64,000 nt of DNA from Boswellia sacra (taxonomy: Eukaryota; Streptophyta; Magnoliopsida; Sapindales; Burseraceae): NCBI GenBank assembly GCA_013180625.2, contig SNVD02014776.1, positions 682,001 to 746,000 on the forward strand, read 5' to 3'. The position numbers were made by a program, and so were the translations under genes. The notes beneath the pieces are model-generated. The model was given only the letters and a program-made list of their open reading frames with translations, was not told the origin of the DNA and did not search any database. Each line of letters starts with the position of its first letter. The first letter of the stretch is position 1. Shown one piece after another: positions 47,927 to 60,842 of the stretch.

Positions 47927-48110
47927 TGTCTTCTTGTTAAGAGGCATGCAGTTGAAATCTTCTTGTCGGTCATTGTATCATCATTATTCTCGTTGTATTC
48001 AACCGCTCTTGTTGGATGTCTTGTTGGATTAGAACCAAGTTTGACAGTATCAATTCTACCCAGATGTAAAACTATTGCATTAGCCCTCAGTATTGTTTCA
48101 TTGTTTGAAG
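47927..48110 (+). pseudogene. Isolated exon of a PLGG1/LrgB-type plastid glycolate-glycerate transporter
   Basis: The frame gives LVKRHAVEIFLSVIVSSLFS, then LYSTALVGCLVGLEPSLTVS and ILPRCKTIALALSIVSLFEG. This closely follows the LrgB domain of the plant plastid inner-envelope transporter PLGG1, which exports photorespiratory glycolate. The exon is bounded by TGCCAG and GGTATAAT, so original splice sites may survive. The neighbouring exons are not found on either side. Substitutions such as Cys for the usual Arg in LVGRLVG suggest decay. A CACTA-like end lies about 250 bp downstream, consistent with gene-fragment capture, which is inference. Confidence 0.75.
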
Positions 48111-48324
48111 GTATAATACTTTATGTACTCTGCACTTACAGGCTTGCCATCCTTTCTCCAATACTATAACAAAATATAAAAGGATAAAACAAGATGCAAT
48201 AGTTGGAGAACATGCTAGTTTCAATATTATGTTTTTTGTTTAATGCAACTTAGTGCTTGCAATATCTTTTGCTACTCCATACTAATTTTGAAAAAGAAAA
48301 TATATGTAAAATTTTTGCTAACTA

Positions 48325-48772
48325 TTTACGGCGGTTTCCTGGTCGACGCAAAAAATTTTTCTTAATTATTTACGGCGGTTTCCCATCATCCCACGATAAT
48401 TGTAAAAATATTGTATAAAATCATTTTACGACGGTTTTGTGACTCTTTACGGCGGTTTTTGTTCGTCGTAAATGCTATTTTTTACGGCGATTTTTTGACT
48501 TTTTACGGCGGTTTTTTATTCGTCGTAAATAATACTTTTTATGACGGACACAAAACGGTCGTAAAAAGGTGTAGTGATTGCCGATCCTGTTTCGTCGCTT
48601 GTTTTTGCGTCGAACAACTGAACCGCCATAAAATTGTATTTACGGCGGGCCAAAACTGCCATAAAAGCTTTTAATGCGGTTGTTTTTACGGCGGTTGTAA
48701 ACCGCCGCATAACCGTCACAAATGACTATTTACAGCAGTTTTGGCCCGCCGTAAATAATCCTCCCTATTGTG
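48325..48772 (+). mobile_element. CACTA-like transposon terminus with subterminal repeats
   Basis: At least fifteen copies of TTTACGGCGGTTT and variants or inverses (AACCGCCGTAAA, TTCGTCGTAAA) are packed in 450 bp. The block ends CCTATTGTGGTG, an altered inverse of the CACTACAA-type end, and another GGTGTAGTG occurs at 48569-48577. Dense subterminal repeats next to a CACTA-type end are the superfamily's hallmark. The opposite end and transposase are not in view, so this is a remnant or one end of an element. Confidence 0.7.
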
Positions 48773-48779
48773 GTGTTCC

Positions 48780-51607
48780 CATAAATGACATTTTTATTAA
48801 CACAAATGAAATTATACCATGAATTAATTTATCCTCTTCTCTATTTTAATATTAACAATTAAAATCCAGTGTAAAACAGAAAATTATAGGAGTCTTAAAA
48901 TCTTTTCTAAACTTGAGAAAAATACATATAAAAAAATAAAGTGTTGGAGATTTTTCATAAAAATAACCGCTTAATATATATATAAATGAAGTGACAAAGT
49001 TATTGAATTGATTTTTTCGACGACCAAACTAAATAATTATTGAATGATGGTATGGTTCATCAAAATAAGTGATGAATTGGTTGATAAGTCATAGGTTTGG
49101 ATTTAAAGAATTAGAATTGATATCTAAATCCAAAAGAAAAAAATATTTTTATTCTTTTCGAAAGATGCTATATTTTTTAATTTGAACTTTAAGAAGAAAT
49201 TATTATGATTCCATGAAATCTTAAAGAAAAAACTATTATAAACCCTTATTTTATATCAATATGGCAAGTGGACTTTAATGGAAAGAAATCTATTACTCCG
49301 ATATGATTGTTTTGAGAGGATAGAAAAACTAATCATACATTATTTTAACTTGTAAGATTTGATCTAGATAATCTTGTTAAATGTATAGTATTCAACGTGT
49401 AATACTCCCTCAAAAGATCTAGATTTTTATAATTTTTTATATAGAGGGCAGGCAACCATATTAAACCTTCTTGCATTTGGTTGCAAGAGGAAACAAAAAG
49501 AATGCATTGTTGATTATGAGATACAAATTACTAACTAATGGTCATTGGTCAAGTCTCTCTACATTGCTAAACATTATAAAACACTCCAATAAGCAAAAAC
49601 ACGTAGATGCACTCTTTCCTATTAATATAATCTATCAGTGATTAAGGGTTTGAGATTTACGTGAATAAAAAAATTATTTTTATTATTAAACTCTAAGTAG
49701 ATGTGTTGGGTGTGATTATATTTGAACATGTATTTGTCTCTTGTAGCAGAGTCAAATGACTAGCTAGTGAGTGTTGGGATGTGGTGCTCAAGAAAATTAA
49801 TAGTCCTCTCCAATAAACCCCTAAATATATAGCCAATGATTGTGTTGTGTTTGCCAAATATATTAATTTATGTTATTCATCTCTTTGGCTGGATTAGTGT
49901 CCTTAATGCCATCCTCTTGGGCACAGACTCAGCACCCACTAGACTCATATATCCAGTGAATTGAAAGTAATTTACAATAAATGGAGGATAAAGAATATAC
50001 GTTACCCATTCATGTGTGAGTAGTGGTTTATTTGAGGAATAATACTAAACTTTTTCTTATAATATATCGTTTCCGTGTGTATGTGTTTGCGCGTTTGTTT
50101 GCAGCTTATAGAAAGAGACCTTCAATCGAAGTGAATACATGCAGTTCGGTAACATCAACATTGTGGAGGAACTAAGTATATCTATAATTCTCATTTCAGA
50201 ACTATGCTTATTGTAACGCCCCAGACGAGGAAGTTGATATATATATGGACTTATACGTAGAAGTTGGTTATTCAAGAAAATCACTTTTGAAAAAGGTGTT
50301 CCTTCAATACATTGCTTTTCATAATTATATATACTTTAAACTTGAATCTAGAAGAAGTCTTAGTTGGTTAGTTTCTGTGTATGATTAAACAAAGCAAAAA
50401 ATTGATATTGCCTCTATGCTTAATTGGCAAATATATATATGTTGCAGCTGCACTTGGACACTCCTCCAATAACTTCCATCTTCTGGTGTACGAGACTCTG
50501 AGATCCCCTATCTGTATCTCAAAGGGCATGTTCAAGATTAAAAATTTGAATGAGTGACCTCCATTTCTTCTTCTTTTTAAAGGAGATCGATGCCACTAGC
50601 TAGGTTAATGGCCAATATTATTAACTTCTGCATGCGATAATCACTTAAGAGGGATAGATAGAAAGTGTCAAACAGCTGCAACCCATGAGTCCACTTCCAA
50701 ACTAAGCTTTCAACAATTGCTTAAACAGGAAAGTGCTTCCATATACTCTAAAAAATGGACAGAACTGTACCCATAATTATTTACATCCCGATGGCCAGCT
50801 TGTGCTTTTCCAAAGTTTCAATTTTGTTTGCATATGATGCATGTGAGGAGTTGTAGGGGACCCTGATCGGCTTATGGGATGGAATCATGAAAATTTCCTC
50901 CATTTTATTCTCCTTTTCTGCTATAAACCCACCAACCCAGTAGCAAACTGTGCCATCAATATTAGTTTATTGTTACCTGAAAATGGATAGTGTTTCCATA
51001 TTACACTATATATGTGACAATCGGCTGAGCTAGAACCATTTGCAATTTATCCCCAGCTTGCGCTTTTAATTCGAAGTTCTAGTTTTGTTTGCATGTGATG
51101 TTTTGACGTTTGGGGACCCGCACCTTGGATGGAACTTTCCCCCGTTTTGTTTTATTGTTTTCTGAGTGGATTCTCATTTCAATGATAAAATTTATGTAAA
51201 CATCTATAGTTCATCTTTCTTCTCTCTATTCTTCGAAGGAAAAAATGTTTGTGCTTGATCAGTCTTCTCACTAGCTTATTCTGTTTATCTACCTGTAAGA
51301 TAAGAGTTTTCAGATTATCTTTTGGGTAGACAAGACAAATGATGGATTCTTATAAGATTCTTCAATTCACATAAATCTTATCCAAACAAGTTTCAGATAA
51401 ATTATCATATTGTGATGATAAGACTAGACAAATCAATGGTTACTACGAACCATGAATGGTATTCAAGCCAAAAGTTGCATATTCTTCTGCCAAGTTCCAA
51501 CTACTTCCAAGACTATTTGCCTGGGGTCAAGGATTGGAGCTGAACATATTTTTAAGCCCATTATGCATTTGAATATGAACTTCATTTTCAGATACCAACC
51601 CAAGTTG
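48780..51607. other. AT-rich intergenic stretch, no gene seen
   Basis: Only chance frames occur. A GTAACGCCCCAGACG phrase near 50214 resembles a retroelement LTR start but nothing around it supports that. Confidence 0.5.
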
Positions 51608-51966
51608 TGTTGGGGATGCGATGAAAACTCAGAAAAAAAATTGGGAGAAAATTAACTTGTATTTAACAGAGAAAATTAATATACAAGAATTATACAAAAA
51701 CTCCCATAAATTTCCTGGAGCTCAACCTGGCTCTCTAACACTCAGAACTCTCTGGTTCTAATTCCTGAACTCTCTCTGGAGTTTCTCTGATGCATATTCA
51801 GGCAGAATTCGTCCCGTATTTATAGGGAAATTCTGTATACAATTTCAAATCAATTTGGCCACTTCCTTTGACTTTCAAAATGGGAGGTGCCTAACTAATT
51901 TGACTATTAATTTAATCACATGGGAGGGATTCTGGAAGCCTCATGCTGTCATGCATGAGCTCATCA
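51608..51966 (-). repeat. 3' LTR of the Ty1/copia element
   Basis: On the minus strand the LTR runs from TGATGAGCTCATGCATGACA to CGCATCCCCAACA, about 359 bp with TG...CA ends. It has a TATA-type CTATAAATA at 51815-51823 and follows a polypurine tract (GATGGAGGGGGAGAA). No second copy was found to the right of the gag leader, so the 5' LTR is missing. Confidence 0.75.
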
Positions 51967-52012
51967 ATTCTCCCCCTCCATCCCATGTGAAAGGGAGAAA
52001 CAACAAAAGTAG

Positions 52013-55000
52013 TTAGATAGCTTCTAATCCAACTATGTCTCTGCATAGTTCTAACTTGTCTCTGGTGACCACTTTTGTTAACATGTCGGCTGGATTCTCT
52101 TTAGTATGGATCTTCACTAGTTTCAACAGTTGCTTGTCCATCACCTCGCGTATCCAATGATAGCGAATGTCGATATGCTTTGTTCGAGAATGGTACACTG
52201 AATTCTTGCTCAAATCCAGAGCACTTTGACTATCACAGTGTACTTTATACTCCTTTTGCTCGATCCCAAGTTCTTGGAGAAACCGCTTCAACCACAACAT
52301 TTCTTTTCCAGCTTCCGCTGCGGCAATGTATTCTGCCTCAGTCGTGGATAGCGCAACACATTTCTGTAGTCTTGACTGCCATGATACAGCTCCCCTGCAA
52401 AAGTGTAAACAAAACCTGATGTAGATTTCCTACTGTCAGGATCTCTGGCCATATCTGAATCTGTATAGCCTTCCAAGATTGGATCTGCTCCCCCGTAACA
52501 CAAGCATATCTTCGAGGTACCTTTAAGGTATCTGAAAATCCACTTGACTGCCTCCCAATGTTCTTTCCCTGGGTTGGAGAGAAATCTGCTCACGACTCCT
52601 ACAGCATGAGCAATATCCGACCTTGTACACACCATGGCATACATCAAACTTCCTACGGTAGAAGAATATGGCACCGATGCCATGTCCTCTATCTCTTTCT
52701 TGGATGAGGGACATGATCTCTTGGTCAGCTTGAAATGATTAGCCAGTGGTACACTAACTGGCTTAGCATTATCCATGTTGAACCTTTGGATCACCCGTTC
52801 AACATATTTCTGATGAGACAGCCATAATTTCTTTTGTTTCCTGTCTCGACGAATGTGCATCCCCAAGATTTGCTGAGCTGGTCCCAAGTCCTTCATATCG
52901 AAGGTTTTTGAAAGTTCCTTCTTCAGCTGCTTTATTTTTGTTGCATCTTTCCCGACGATCAACATGTCGTCCACATATACATTAATGCAACAAAGTCTCC
53001 ACCTGGAAGTTTCTGAAAGTAGACACACTGGTCTGCAGCGGTTCTTTTGTACCCATGACTCACCATGAAGGAGTCAAACTTCTTGTACCATTGCCTTGGT
53101 GCTTGTTTGAGGCCATACAAGCTCTTTTTGAGCTTGCACACGAGGTGTTCTTTTTCTTGAACCTTGAACCCTTCTGGCTGCTCCATGTAGATTTCTTCAT
53201 GCAAGTCTCCATGAAGAAATGCTGTCTTCACATCCATCTGTTCAAGCTCCAAATCAAGACTTGCTGTCAATCCGAGGATGACGCGGATTGAGGACATTTT
53301 TACTACCGGTGAAAAGATTTCATCAAAGTCAATTCCTTTCTGTTGAAGGAATCTTTTTACCACTAATCGGGCTTTGTGTTTCATCACCTTTCCTGTTCCA
53401 TCTTTCTTGAGCTTGAATACCCACTTGTTCTTCAGTGCCTTCTTTCCATCTGGGAGCTCGACCAGTTCATAAGTTTTGTTCTTCTCAAGAGAATTCATCT
53501 CATCTCGCATTGCATGCAGCCATCGTTCTTTGTCTAGATGAGATAAAGCTTCATGAAAGCTTTCTGGCTCCCGCTCATCCGTAAGTAGTGTATACTCTGA
53601 TTCCGAATATCTCCTCGACGGAATCCGACCTCGCTCAGATCGTCGTAGCTGAGGTTCTTCATTTCCAGGAGGTACAGCAGCTTCTACAGGTGATTGTGGC
53701 TCCCCCGGCTCAGTAATCTCTTCATTTTCCTCCTCCTGATCTGCTTCTGGAATTTCTTCTGGTACCTCGTCATTTCCTATAGCATTTGGTGTTGGGGTAG
53801 AATCTGCAACAATATCTGGGGCACTGCTAGTGGGATTTTTAGATATTGTTGTCTTTTCAGCGTCTTTATATGTTTGGTCTTCGTGAAATACCACATCTCT
53901 GCTCCTGATGACTTTCTTTTCTTTGGGATCCCATAATCTGTATTCGAATTCTTCATCTCCATAACCGATGAAGATACATGGAACAGTTCTTGCATCGAGC
54001 TTCTGTCTGAGCTCCTTGGATACATGTACAAAGGCTAAACAACCAAACACTTTCAAATGATTATAGGAGGGCTTTTTATTTGACCATACCTTTTCTGGAA
54101 TCTTGAAGTTCAGTGGTGCCGATGGTGCTCTGTTGATTAAGTAACAGGCGTTGTGAACTGCCTCCTCCCAGAATGGCTTGGGTAACTTAGCCAATCTGAG
54201 CATGCTTCTGACTCGTTCCATGATGGTTCGATTCATCCTCTCGGCCACTCCATTGTGTTGTGGTATGCGTGGGACCGTTCTTTCATGTCGAATGCCATAT
54301 CTTCGACAGTAAGCATTGAACTCTCTGGAGGTATACTCGCCTCCGTTATCTGATTGAAGGCATTTTAACTTCTTACCCGTTTCACGTTCTACCATGACGT
54401 GAAACTCTTTGAACTTTTCCAGAACTTCATCCTTCGTCCTGAGGAAATACACCCACACTTTCCGAGATGCATCACCAATGAAGGTCAAGAAATACCTTTT
54501 ACCGCCTAGACTTTCCACTTTGAGAGGTCCGCATACATCACTGTGTACTAGCTCCAACAACTTTGATTTCTTCACTGATGAGGAGCTGAATGACACCCTC
54601 CGTTGTTTTCCATACAAACAATAGTCGGAAGGATGAGACGCTGCATCCTTGAAAACAATGATCAGCTTCTTCTTCTGAAGGGTTGATAAACCTTTTTCAC
54701 CCATATGACCGAGCCTTTTATGCCACAAATCTAGAGGTACCATATGCTCTGCTACATGAAGGCTCTCTCTGTTTATCTTTACATGAGTCCTGTAAAGATT
54801 GTCACATAATTTACCTCGAGCAACCACCATGACTCCTTTCAACATATTCCATGTACCATTAGTAAAGCAGCTCTCATAGCCTTACTAATCAAAGGCTTTT
54901 ACCGAGAGCAAGTTGAGTCGAAGATCTGACACATGACGAACGTCCTTCAAAGTTATTTTGCATCCGACGTTCGTTTGGAATTGAATATCACCAATTCCTA

Positions 55001-55961
55001 TGATTTTGGCGGTGCTGTTGTTTCCCATCTTCACTATCCCAAAGTCTCCTGCTTTGTAGGTGGTGAAGATCTCTCTGCAAGGAGTGACGTGGCTGCTGCA
55101 ATGGTCAAGTACACAGATGGTCACATCTTCTACCACTGTAACTCGTGGCTCGTCGCTACTTTGTGCTTGTGAACTCTCCTGGTTCTGCTTCTGAAGACTG
55201 CGACAATTTTTCTTCATGTGACCCTCTTTGCCACAGTGATAGCATTTGTAGGTGGGTCTCCCTCCATCTGTTGATCTGCCTCTTCTGTTTGTCGATCTGC
55301 CTCTGCTTTTGCTTCTACCTCTTCTCCAGTCTTCACCTCGAGACTGTCTTCCCCGATTCTCCATGATGTAGGCTTCATCTTGATTGGCGCCTGCATCTTT
55401 TCTTCTCGCCTCCTCGTTCATCAAGGCATCCTTAACCATTGATAAGGTAAGTTTGCCTCCGGGTGCTGAATTACTGATGGAGACCACTAACATCTCCCAT
55501 GAATCTGGAAGAGAACTGAGAAGTAGAAGTGCTTGTTCTTCGTCTCCAAGCTGTAACTCGACTGCTGTCAACTGATTCACCAAGTTCTGGAACTCACTTG
55601 TATGTTCTGCTACAGGAGTTCCGCTTCGCAACTTCAAGTTCACAAGCCGTCTCATCAGGATGGCTTTGTTCCGTGCTGACTTGGCTTGATACATACTCTC
55701 TAATTTTTTTCATAGAGTATATGCATCTGTTTCTTTGGCTACATGGTGGAAGACACTATGATCGATCCATTGTCTGATCTGACCGATGCATTTTCTGTTA
55801 ATTTTCTTCCACTCTGCCTCTTTTTCTGTCTCAGGTCTCTGCCCTTCAAATTCTATAGGGTCATATAGATCCTTACAACTAAGGAGATCCTCCATCCTGG
55901 GCCTCCATAATGTGTAATTGGTAGCAGTCAATTTAATCATGGCTCCGGATGATTCTTCCAT
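52013..55961 (-). pseudogene. Copia Gag-Pol polyprotein with five identifiable lesions
   Basis: Gag opens MEESSGAMIKLTATNYTLWR at 55961 and has a CX2CX4HX4C knuckle at 55203-55244. The protease site reads LDHCSSHVTP instead of the usual LDSGCSSH, so the Asp-Ser-Gly is lost. Integrase keeps HKRLGH, HSDVCGP, QSDNGGEY and PQHNGVAER, but the first Cys of its zinc motif is replaced (PSDYC). Reverse transcriptase has MDVKTAFLHGDL and YVDD (52966-52977). RNase H ends YHWIREVMDKQLL. Lesions: TGA at 55710-55712 where Trp is expected, paired stops at 54882-54887, a frameshift near 52975 just before YVDD, a one-base loss near 52396, and the protease change. Most of the frame is otherwise readable, so decay looks fairly recent. 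Confidence 0.92.
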
Positions 55962-56097
55962 TTTAGAATAATTAAATTACTAAAATGAAAATTGAATTTC
56001 AAAAATCCGAGCCCACCGTTACGTCCAGAACGGTCAAATTAGGTGGAATAGTCTCTTCTGGGGCTCAAAAATTCTTTTTATACAATAAATACTAAGC

Positions 56098-56281
56098 TTG
56101 GAAACCTTAAGGACTAAACTGAAATTTCTTAAGGGCTAAACTGAAATTTCAGAAACTAAAGGGGGCATAATATATTCACCAAAACTACAGGAGCCAAACT
56201 GATATTTCCTAAGGACTGAAATGTAAATTTTAGAAATTCAGGGGTCAAATAGAAAATACAGGGGCCAAAATGTAATTTCTT
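56098..56281. repeat. Short imperfect repeats in the copia leader
   Basis: Units of about 30 bp on the theme AGGGGCCAAACTGAAATTTC recur at least five times with small changes. They lie between gag and the TGACGTGGC cluster. Confidence 0.7.
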
Positions 56282-56287
56282 GCAGAT

Positions 56288-56452
56288 TTGCTGACGTGGC
56301 AGATGGGGTCCACCGTGATGACGTGGCGGCACGTGTCTGATGACGTGGACTTGCTGACGTGGCTATGCTGATGTGGCCTGGTGACGTGGCTGTGCTGACG
56401 TGTCGGATGACGTGGCAAAAGTACGCTGACGTGGCGGGATGACGTGGTCGTC
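56288..56452 (+). promoter_or_regulatory. Cluster of TGACGTGGC motifs in the copia leader
   Basis: About eleven units of TGACGTGG or close variants (TGATGTGG, TGACGTGT) occur in 165 bp at spacings of roughly 10-20 bp. The core joins the TGACG site of TGA-type bZIP factors with an ACGTGGC G/C-box half. Whether it is bound is unknown; it may be a simple tandem repeat. Confidence 0.6.
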
Positions 56453-56770
56453 TTCAACCTCTGGATGGCGCGTACGGCGCGTGAGGCGAGTGAAGCGTGG
56501 CGTAGCAGGACGTGTCGTGCAAAAGGAGTCTCTGCGTCGGATCGGTTGGTCGTGGAAAATCTGCAGATTGATCAGGACGACTCTGGTCACGAAAAATTGC
56601 ACACTCACGAACACACTTTCAAATTCGGAATTCGATGACTTTCCGAAAAATCGAAATTTTTCAGAAACAGGGGACGAATTTTCTCTGAATTTTTTCTCTC
56701 TGTTCTGACGTTCTAGGAGCTCAACGAGGCTATGAATCACATGGATTCTGGAACTCATGCTGTTCATGGC

Positions 56771-57115
56771 AGAAAAATGACTACTATCCAGTGATATTCA
56801 GCATCAAGTGCCTACATTATTAAAGAACTCAATCTATGGGTTGATATAGCGTTGATTCGTCAATCAAATCAAGATATATAGATGCATAATGCTCGCTGAC
56901 ACCATTGGGCCAAGTTGAAGACCTGAACACATATCAATATCTTCTGTGCATTCTCTACTAATTTGTGTAGACTAGAAAAGCTAATATCTCTTATTCCTCA
57001 TCTTTTAATCATGTAAACAACAAGGCTATTGGAATCCTAGACTAGTGATATATATACATTCTAATTGATTGAAGAGAATCTGATATATTTATGTCGCTAT
57101 CACAACACTACACTT
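56771..57115. other. Right flank of the copia element
   Basis: There is no gene. On the minus strand GGCCCAATGGTGTCAGCGAGC lies around 56888-56908 and loosely resembles a copia primer-binding site, hinting at a second retroelement border. I cannot confirm it. Confidence 0.35.
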
Positions 57116-57283
57116 GCTCAGATTCGACTCGACCCAATTGTTGTTCAACTATGTGTGCATTGTCCAAGTACAAGTGCAAAAATCTGTAAACGGATCAGAC
57201 TAATACTTAATAGAAGCTGATAGTGCTCAGATTCGACTCGACCCAATTGTTGTTCAACTCTGTGTGCATTGTCCAAGTACAAG
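57116..57283 (+). repeat. Tandem duplication, about 109-bp unit
   Basis: The 59-bp segment starting GCTCAGATTCGACTCGACCC occurs at 57116-57174 and 57225-57283 with one mismatch. The sequence after each copy is also related (CGGATCA, AATACTTA). Confidence 0.88.
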
Positions 57284-60200
57284 AAAAATCATCAATACCG
57301 GATCAAAATACTTATAGGCAAGAGGGTGAAATACATGTCACGAATTGAAATCTTAACTCGGACTTTCGGAATCTTGAATGATGCAGCACTATTATAAAGT
57401 GTACTACAAAAAAAGGATGATATATAAGATATGTCGGGAACTCAAATGCAACTTTGACGGTGGATTATATAGTGGATTTGATTTGACATTGTGGGCTGGA
57501 TTTTAAGATCTCAGAATGGTCTCCTTTATGCTTTGCCGCATTGCTTTGAGAATGAAATAGGAAAAGGGCTTCGTATGCAGTACTGGCCTTAATGGTTCAC
57601 TCTCTTTGAACCCTACAAAAAGAAAGACAATGATCTCTTACATGATTTATGAAATAACGAGTGTGTTTCAAGGTGTCTATAGTTTGGCAGAGATATATCA
57701 AGAGTGTCTTCACACACACACACACACACACACACAGAGTGCTGCTTGTTGGGAAAGCACTTCACAAGTGTTCGAGAATCACCTCACCAGCCAATAAAGA
57801 GACCCATTTAAGGAAATTTTGTCGACGAGGAGAAGTGAAGAAAAACCCAAGCACACAAAAAAATTCAGAAGCGCTTTTTTTATTTTTTGGTTAATTCTTT
57901 TGCATGTTTTGTAACTTTGGTTAAAGTTAGGGCTTTCCCTTGCTAAAATATTATACAAAAAAAGTATATTCAGAAGTAGCATATTTGTAAATTTTATTTT
58001 CAAAATATCATGATGTTAGAACATGTGAAACTGTTGTTGAAAACAAAAAGAGAAAATAATGGACAAATAAAAAAAAAATCTAGTGTTTGAGAGGGAAGGC
58101 CCATTCTGTGGTAGCCTAAGAAACGAGTATACCCAGTCTCTAGAATAGAAGCCCATTACTCCTTACTTTTAAAGTGAGGCTGCTTATCGCGCAAAGCGAC
58201 TTTTATCATTCCAACGAAATAATTGATTTTTTTTTTTGCAAAAAAAAATAAATAATGATAATAATGACGATATTGATGACGATGATTAAGGGTATTTTGT
58301 ATTTTTAACTCTTTATACTAGCATGTTAATTAGTATAATAATTTTTAACAATATTCAACCAATTGACTTTTTTTTTGGCAACAATGATAGCTAATTCGAT
58401 CGAGGAGGCGAATGATGATTAGAAAAATAGGGTGATTATCTTGATTTTTTAGAAGTTATAATTTTAGTGAATCAATGATAATCTTCCGATTAATTTATGT
58501 CACTATTGTATATTTTAATTATTAATTTAACTTAAACGATAGTATTATAAGATAGATAACATAATAAAGTTTGAAAACCAAGAATTATAATCATTACATT
58601 TCATATTATAGTTAAAAATTAAAATATTGAATAATATCAATCTCGATCACTTTAAGATTTGACCCTTAAAACTCAATCATGTAAATTATTATAAAATTTT
58701 TCTAAATGGTGGGTAATATATGTTAGGGATATTGCTCAAGGGAATCAACAGACACAACTCAAAATATAAAAAGAAATTAGGGAGAGGTAGCAGCCGGGAT
58801 GGAGGTACACGTTGTGGGGCACCAAAAGCTGAGGGAGAGGGTGGGTAAGGTAAGGCACGGGTGTCACCTTTTGCTTTTTTGCTTTTGTTTAATTTATTTG
58901 CATTGGAAGCACTTTCTATTTGCTTTTGGTTTTTTTTCCCTTTTTAACCACTCAATTGAAACGAAATTGCTACCAACGCAAATGCATTGCTTTGCAAAAC
59001 CCAGCAAAGGCAAAGGCAAACGTGGAAGAATCAATTCTATCCCACCGCATGGAAACTGCAAGAAAAAGATGAGTAGCCGCACTCCAACGAAGATTTGGAT
59101 TTTGACAAGCACGACATAATAATATTAATAAATCTATACTAAAAATTCTGCTTATTTTAACCTTGCTTTTGCTTCTATTGCTGCAATTGCATTTGCACAT
59201 ATAAAATACACACTTATCTATAATAAAAGAGAAGATTCGATTGATGATGGGTTTTGGAGTTTGGGTTTGAAAGCTTCACTCTTGTTTTAATTTTTGCTTC
59301 TGCTTTTGCTTTTCATAAGCACTTAGCTAGCTTTTTTCATTGTCTGTGCTCCTGCTTCCATCTATATAATCCATATTTATGCTCTACATACTGTTGGCCT
59401 ATTAAACTTTTGCCTTTTAACATTCTACTATATATCTAATATTTTATCTTTTTATTTATTTATTTATTTTAGGTAATGTATCATTTTACGTGATATTAAT
59501 ATATTGTACATTAGAAGATAGCGACAGAAAATTTGGAATACTATTCAAAATTAATATAATGGATTTGAGATTTTACAGGAAAAAAAAAAGAGGTAACTGA
59601 TTATATAATCTTGTATAATTAGGTTAATGAATATTGACAGATGTACTGCAATAAAAGATAGCAACTGGCTAGTATTCTCATATTCTCAAGTGGATGGTCG
59701 GGAAATTAAATAAGGTGAAATTGTGAAAGTATTATATATTGTATTAGGGTTTTGGCATGCATGTACGATTGGAGCATTAAAATCTTATTGTTGTGATTAA
59801 GAGAGGCTTGGAACCATTCAATAAGTTCACTTTAGTGAATAAAGTGAGCTTCTGCTGATAAAAGTTACAGCAACCAAAACCCAACAAATAGAAGATGTCA
59901 AAGGATTCATTAACATAAAGGAGAGAACACTGAAACTGAGTGTGAAGTAACAAGGCTTGAGGCAATTCTCAACCAGATGATGCATGCATTGCGGACCAAT
60001 CATCAATAAAGATTGTAAAGCCAATAATATGATAATAAAAAACTTGCAGAGAGACAAGGGGAAAGGAACAAACTATAAATTTGAAAGAGCACGAGCAATG
60101 TAAGCTCTTGACATGATAATGCTTCAAAGAGAAAGAACCCAGAAAAGAAAAGATTGGATTGGCTTAATTTCCTTTCATATAACAGTGTTAAGTGGCCTAA

Positions 60201-60780
60201 CATGGGCAGTGGAATTTGGATGAAACTGAACCAGAACGGGCTCAGATTCTTATCACTACTTGTTCATGAAACTTGGAACATAGAATATGCTACAGAAATA
60301 ATTATAAATTATCCAAAGTGGATAGAAGAACATGGATCACATCTCTAGTTGCCTAGTTGAATAATAATGTGGTACCAATTATTGAAGTTGTTGTTAAGTG
60401 CTTGTTCAAGCATCAAATCATTAATTCTGTTCTTAAAACAAAGTGACAGGTGCTTTTACGAAAAGTTTTTTTTTTTTAATTCAAATAAAAGTGTTTTTAG
60501 TATTATGTGATAGAAATATGTTAAGGTGAATATAACTAGATTATATTTTATGTCATCTCAATAGAAAGATATATTTTGAACAGAAGACATTTATGCATAC
60601 TAAAAAAGAAAAACGTAGGGATGTAAAACATTTCCATGGAATGTTCCAAAATAGACATTATCTAAGTGTTAACAAGAGAAAAATAATAAATGTAAATGCA
60701 AATATGTAATCACTTAATCTAAAAGCTTAAACAATCGTATTAGAATCCAACCTTAGTATTAAGCTTTGACCTACAATAAA
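57284..60780. other. Intergenic stretch with microsatellites, no gene seen
   Basis: A (CA)n tract lies at 57712-57736. GCTTTTGC-rich sequence recurs around 58870-58930 and 59163-59310. Reading frames are short and lack family features. Confidence 0.5.
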
Positions 60781-60842
60781 TATGATAAAATACTTGTCAA
60801 ATCTATCATATATCATACAAGTTAATAAAAAATCTATAATCG

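Larger units (their letters stand above)
51608..56770 (-). mobile_element. Decayed Ty1/copia retrotransposon lacking its 5' LTR
   Basis: The order on the minus strand is leader (56770-55962), gag, protease, integrase, reverse transcriptase, RNase H, polypurine tract, 3' LTR. This order (integrase before reverse transcriptase) defines copia. It resembles TNT1-94-type elements by its gag and gag-pre-integrase region. The right border is uncertain because no 5' LTR is recognisable. Confidence 0.88.

Noticed and set aside
56363..56767. 134-codon minus-strand frame starting in the copia leader
   Set aside because: It includes the TGACGTGGC repeat and is unlike any gag, so it is most likely untranslated leader.
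58799..59119. 106-codon plus-strand frame
   Set aside because: It comes from TTTGC/GCAAA-rich simple sequence with shadow frames on the other strand, and shows no domain.
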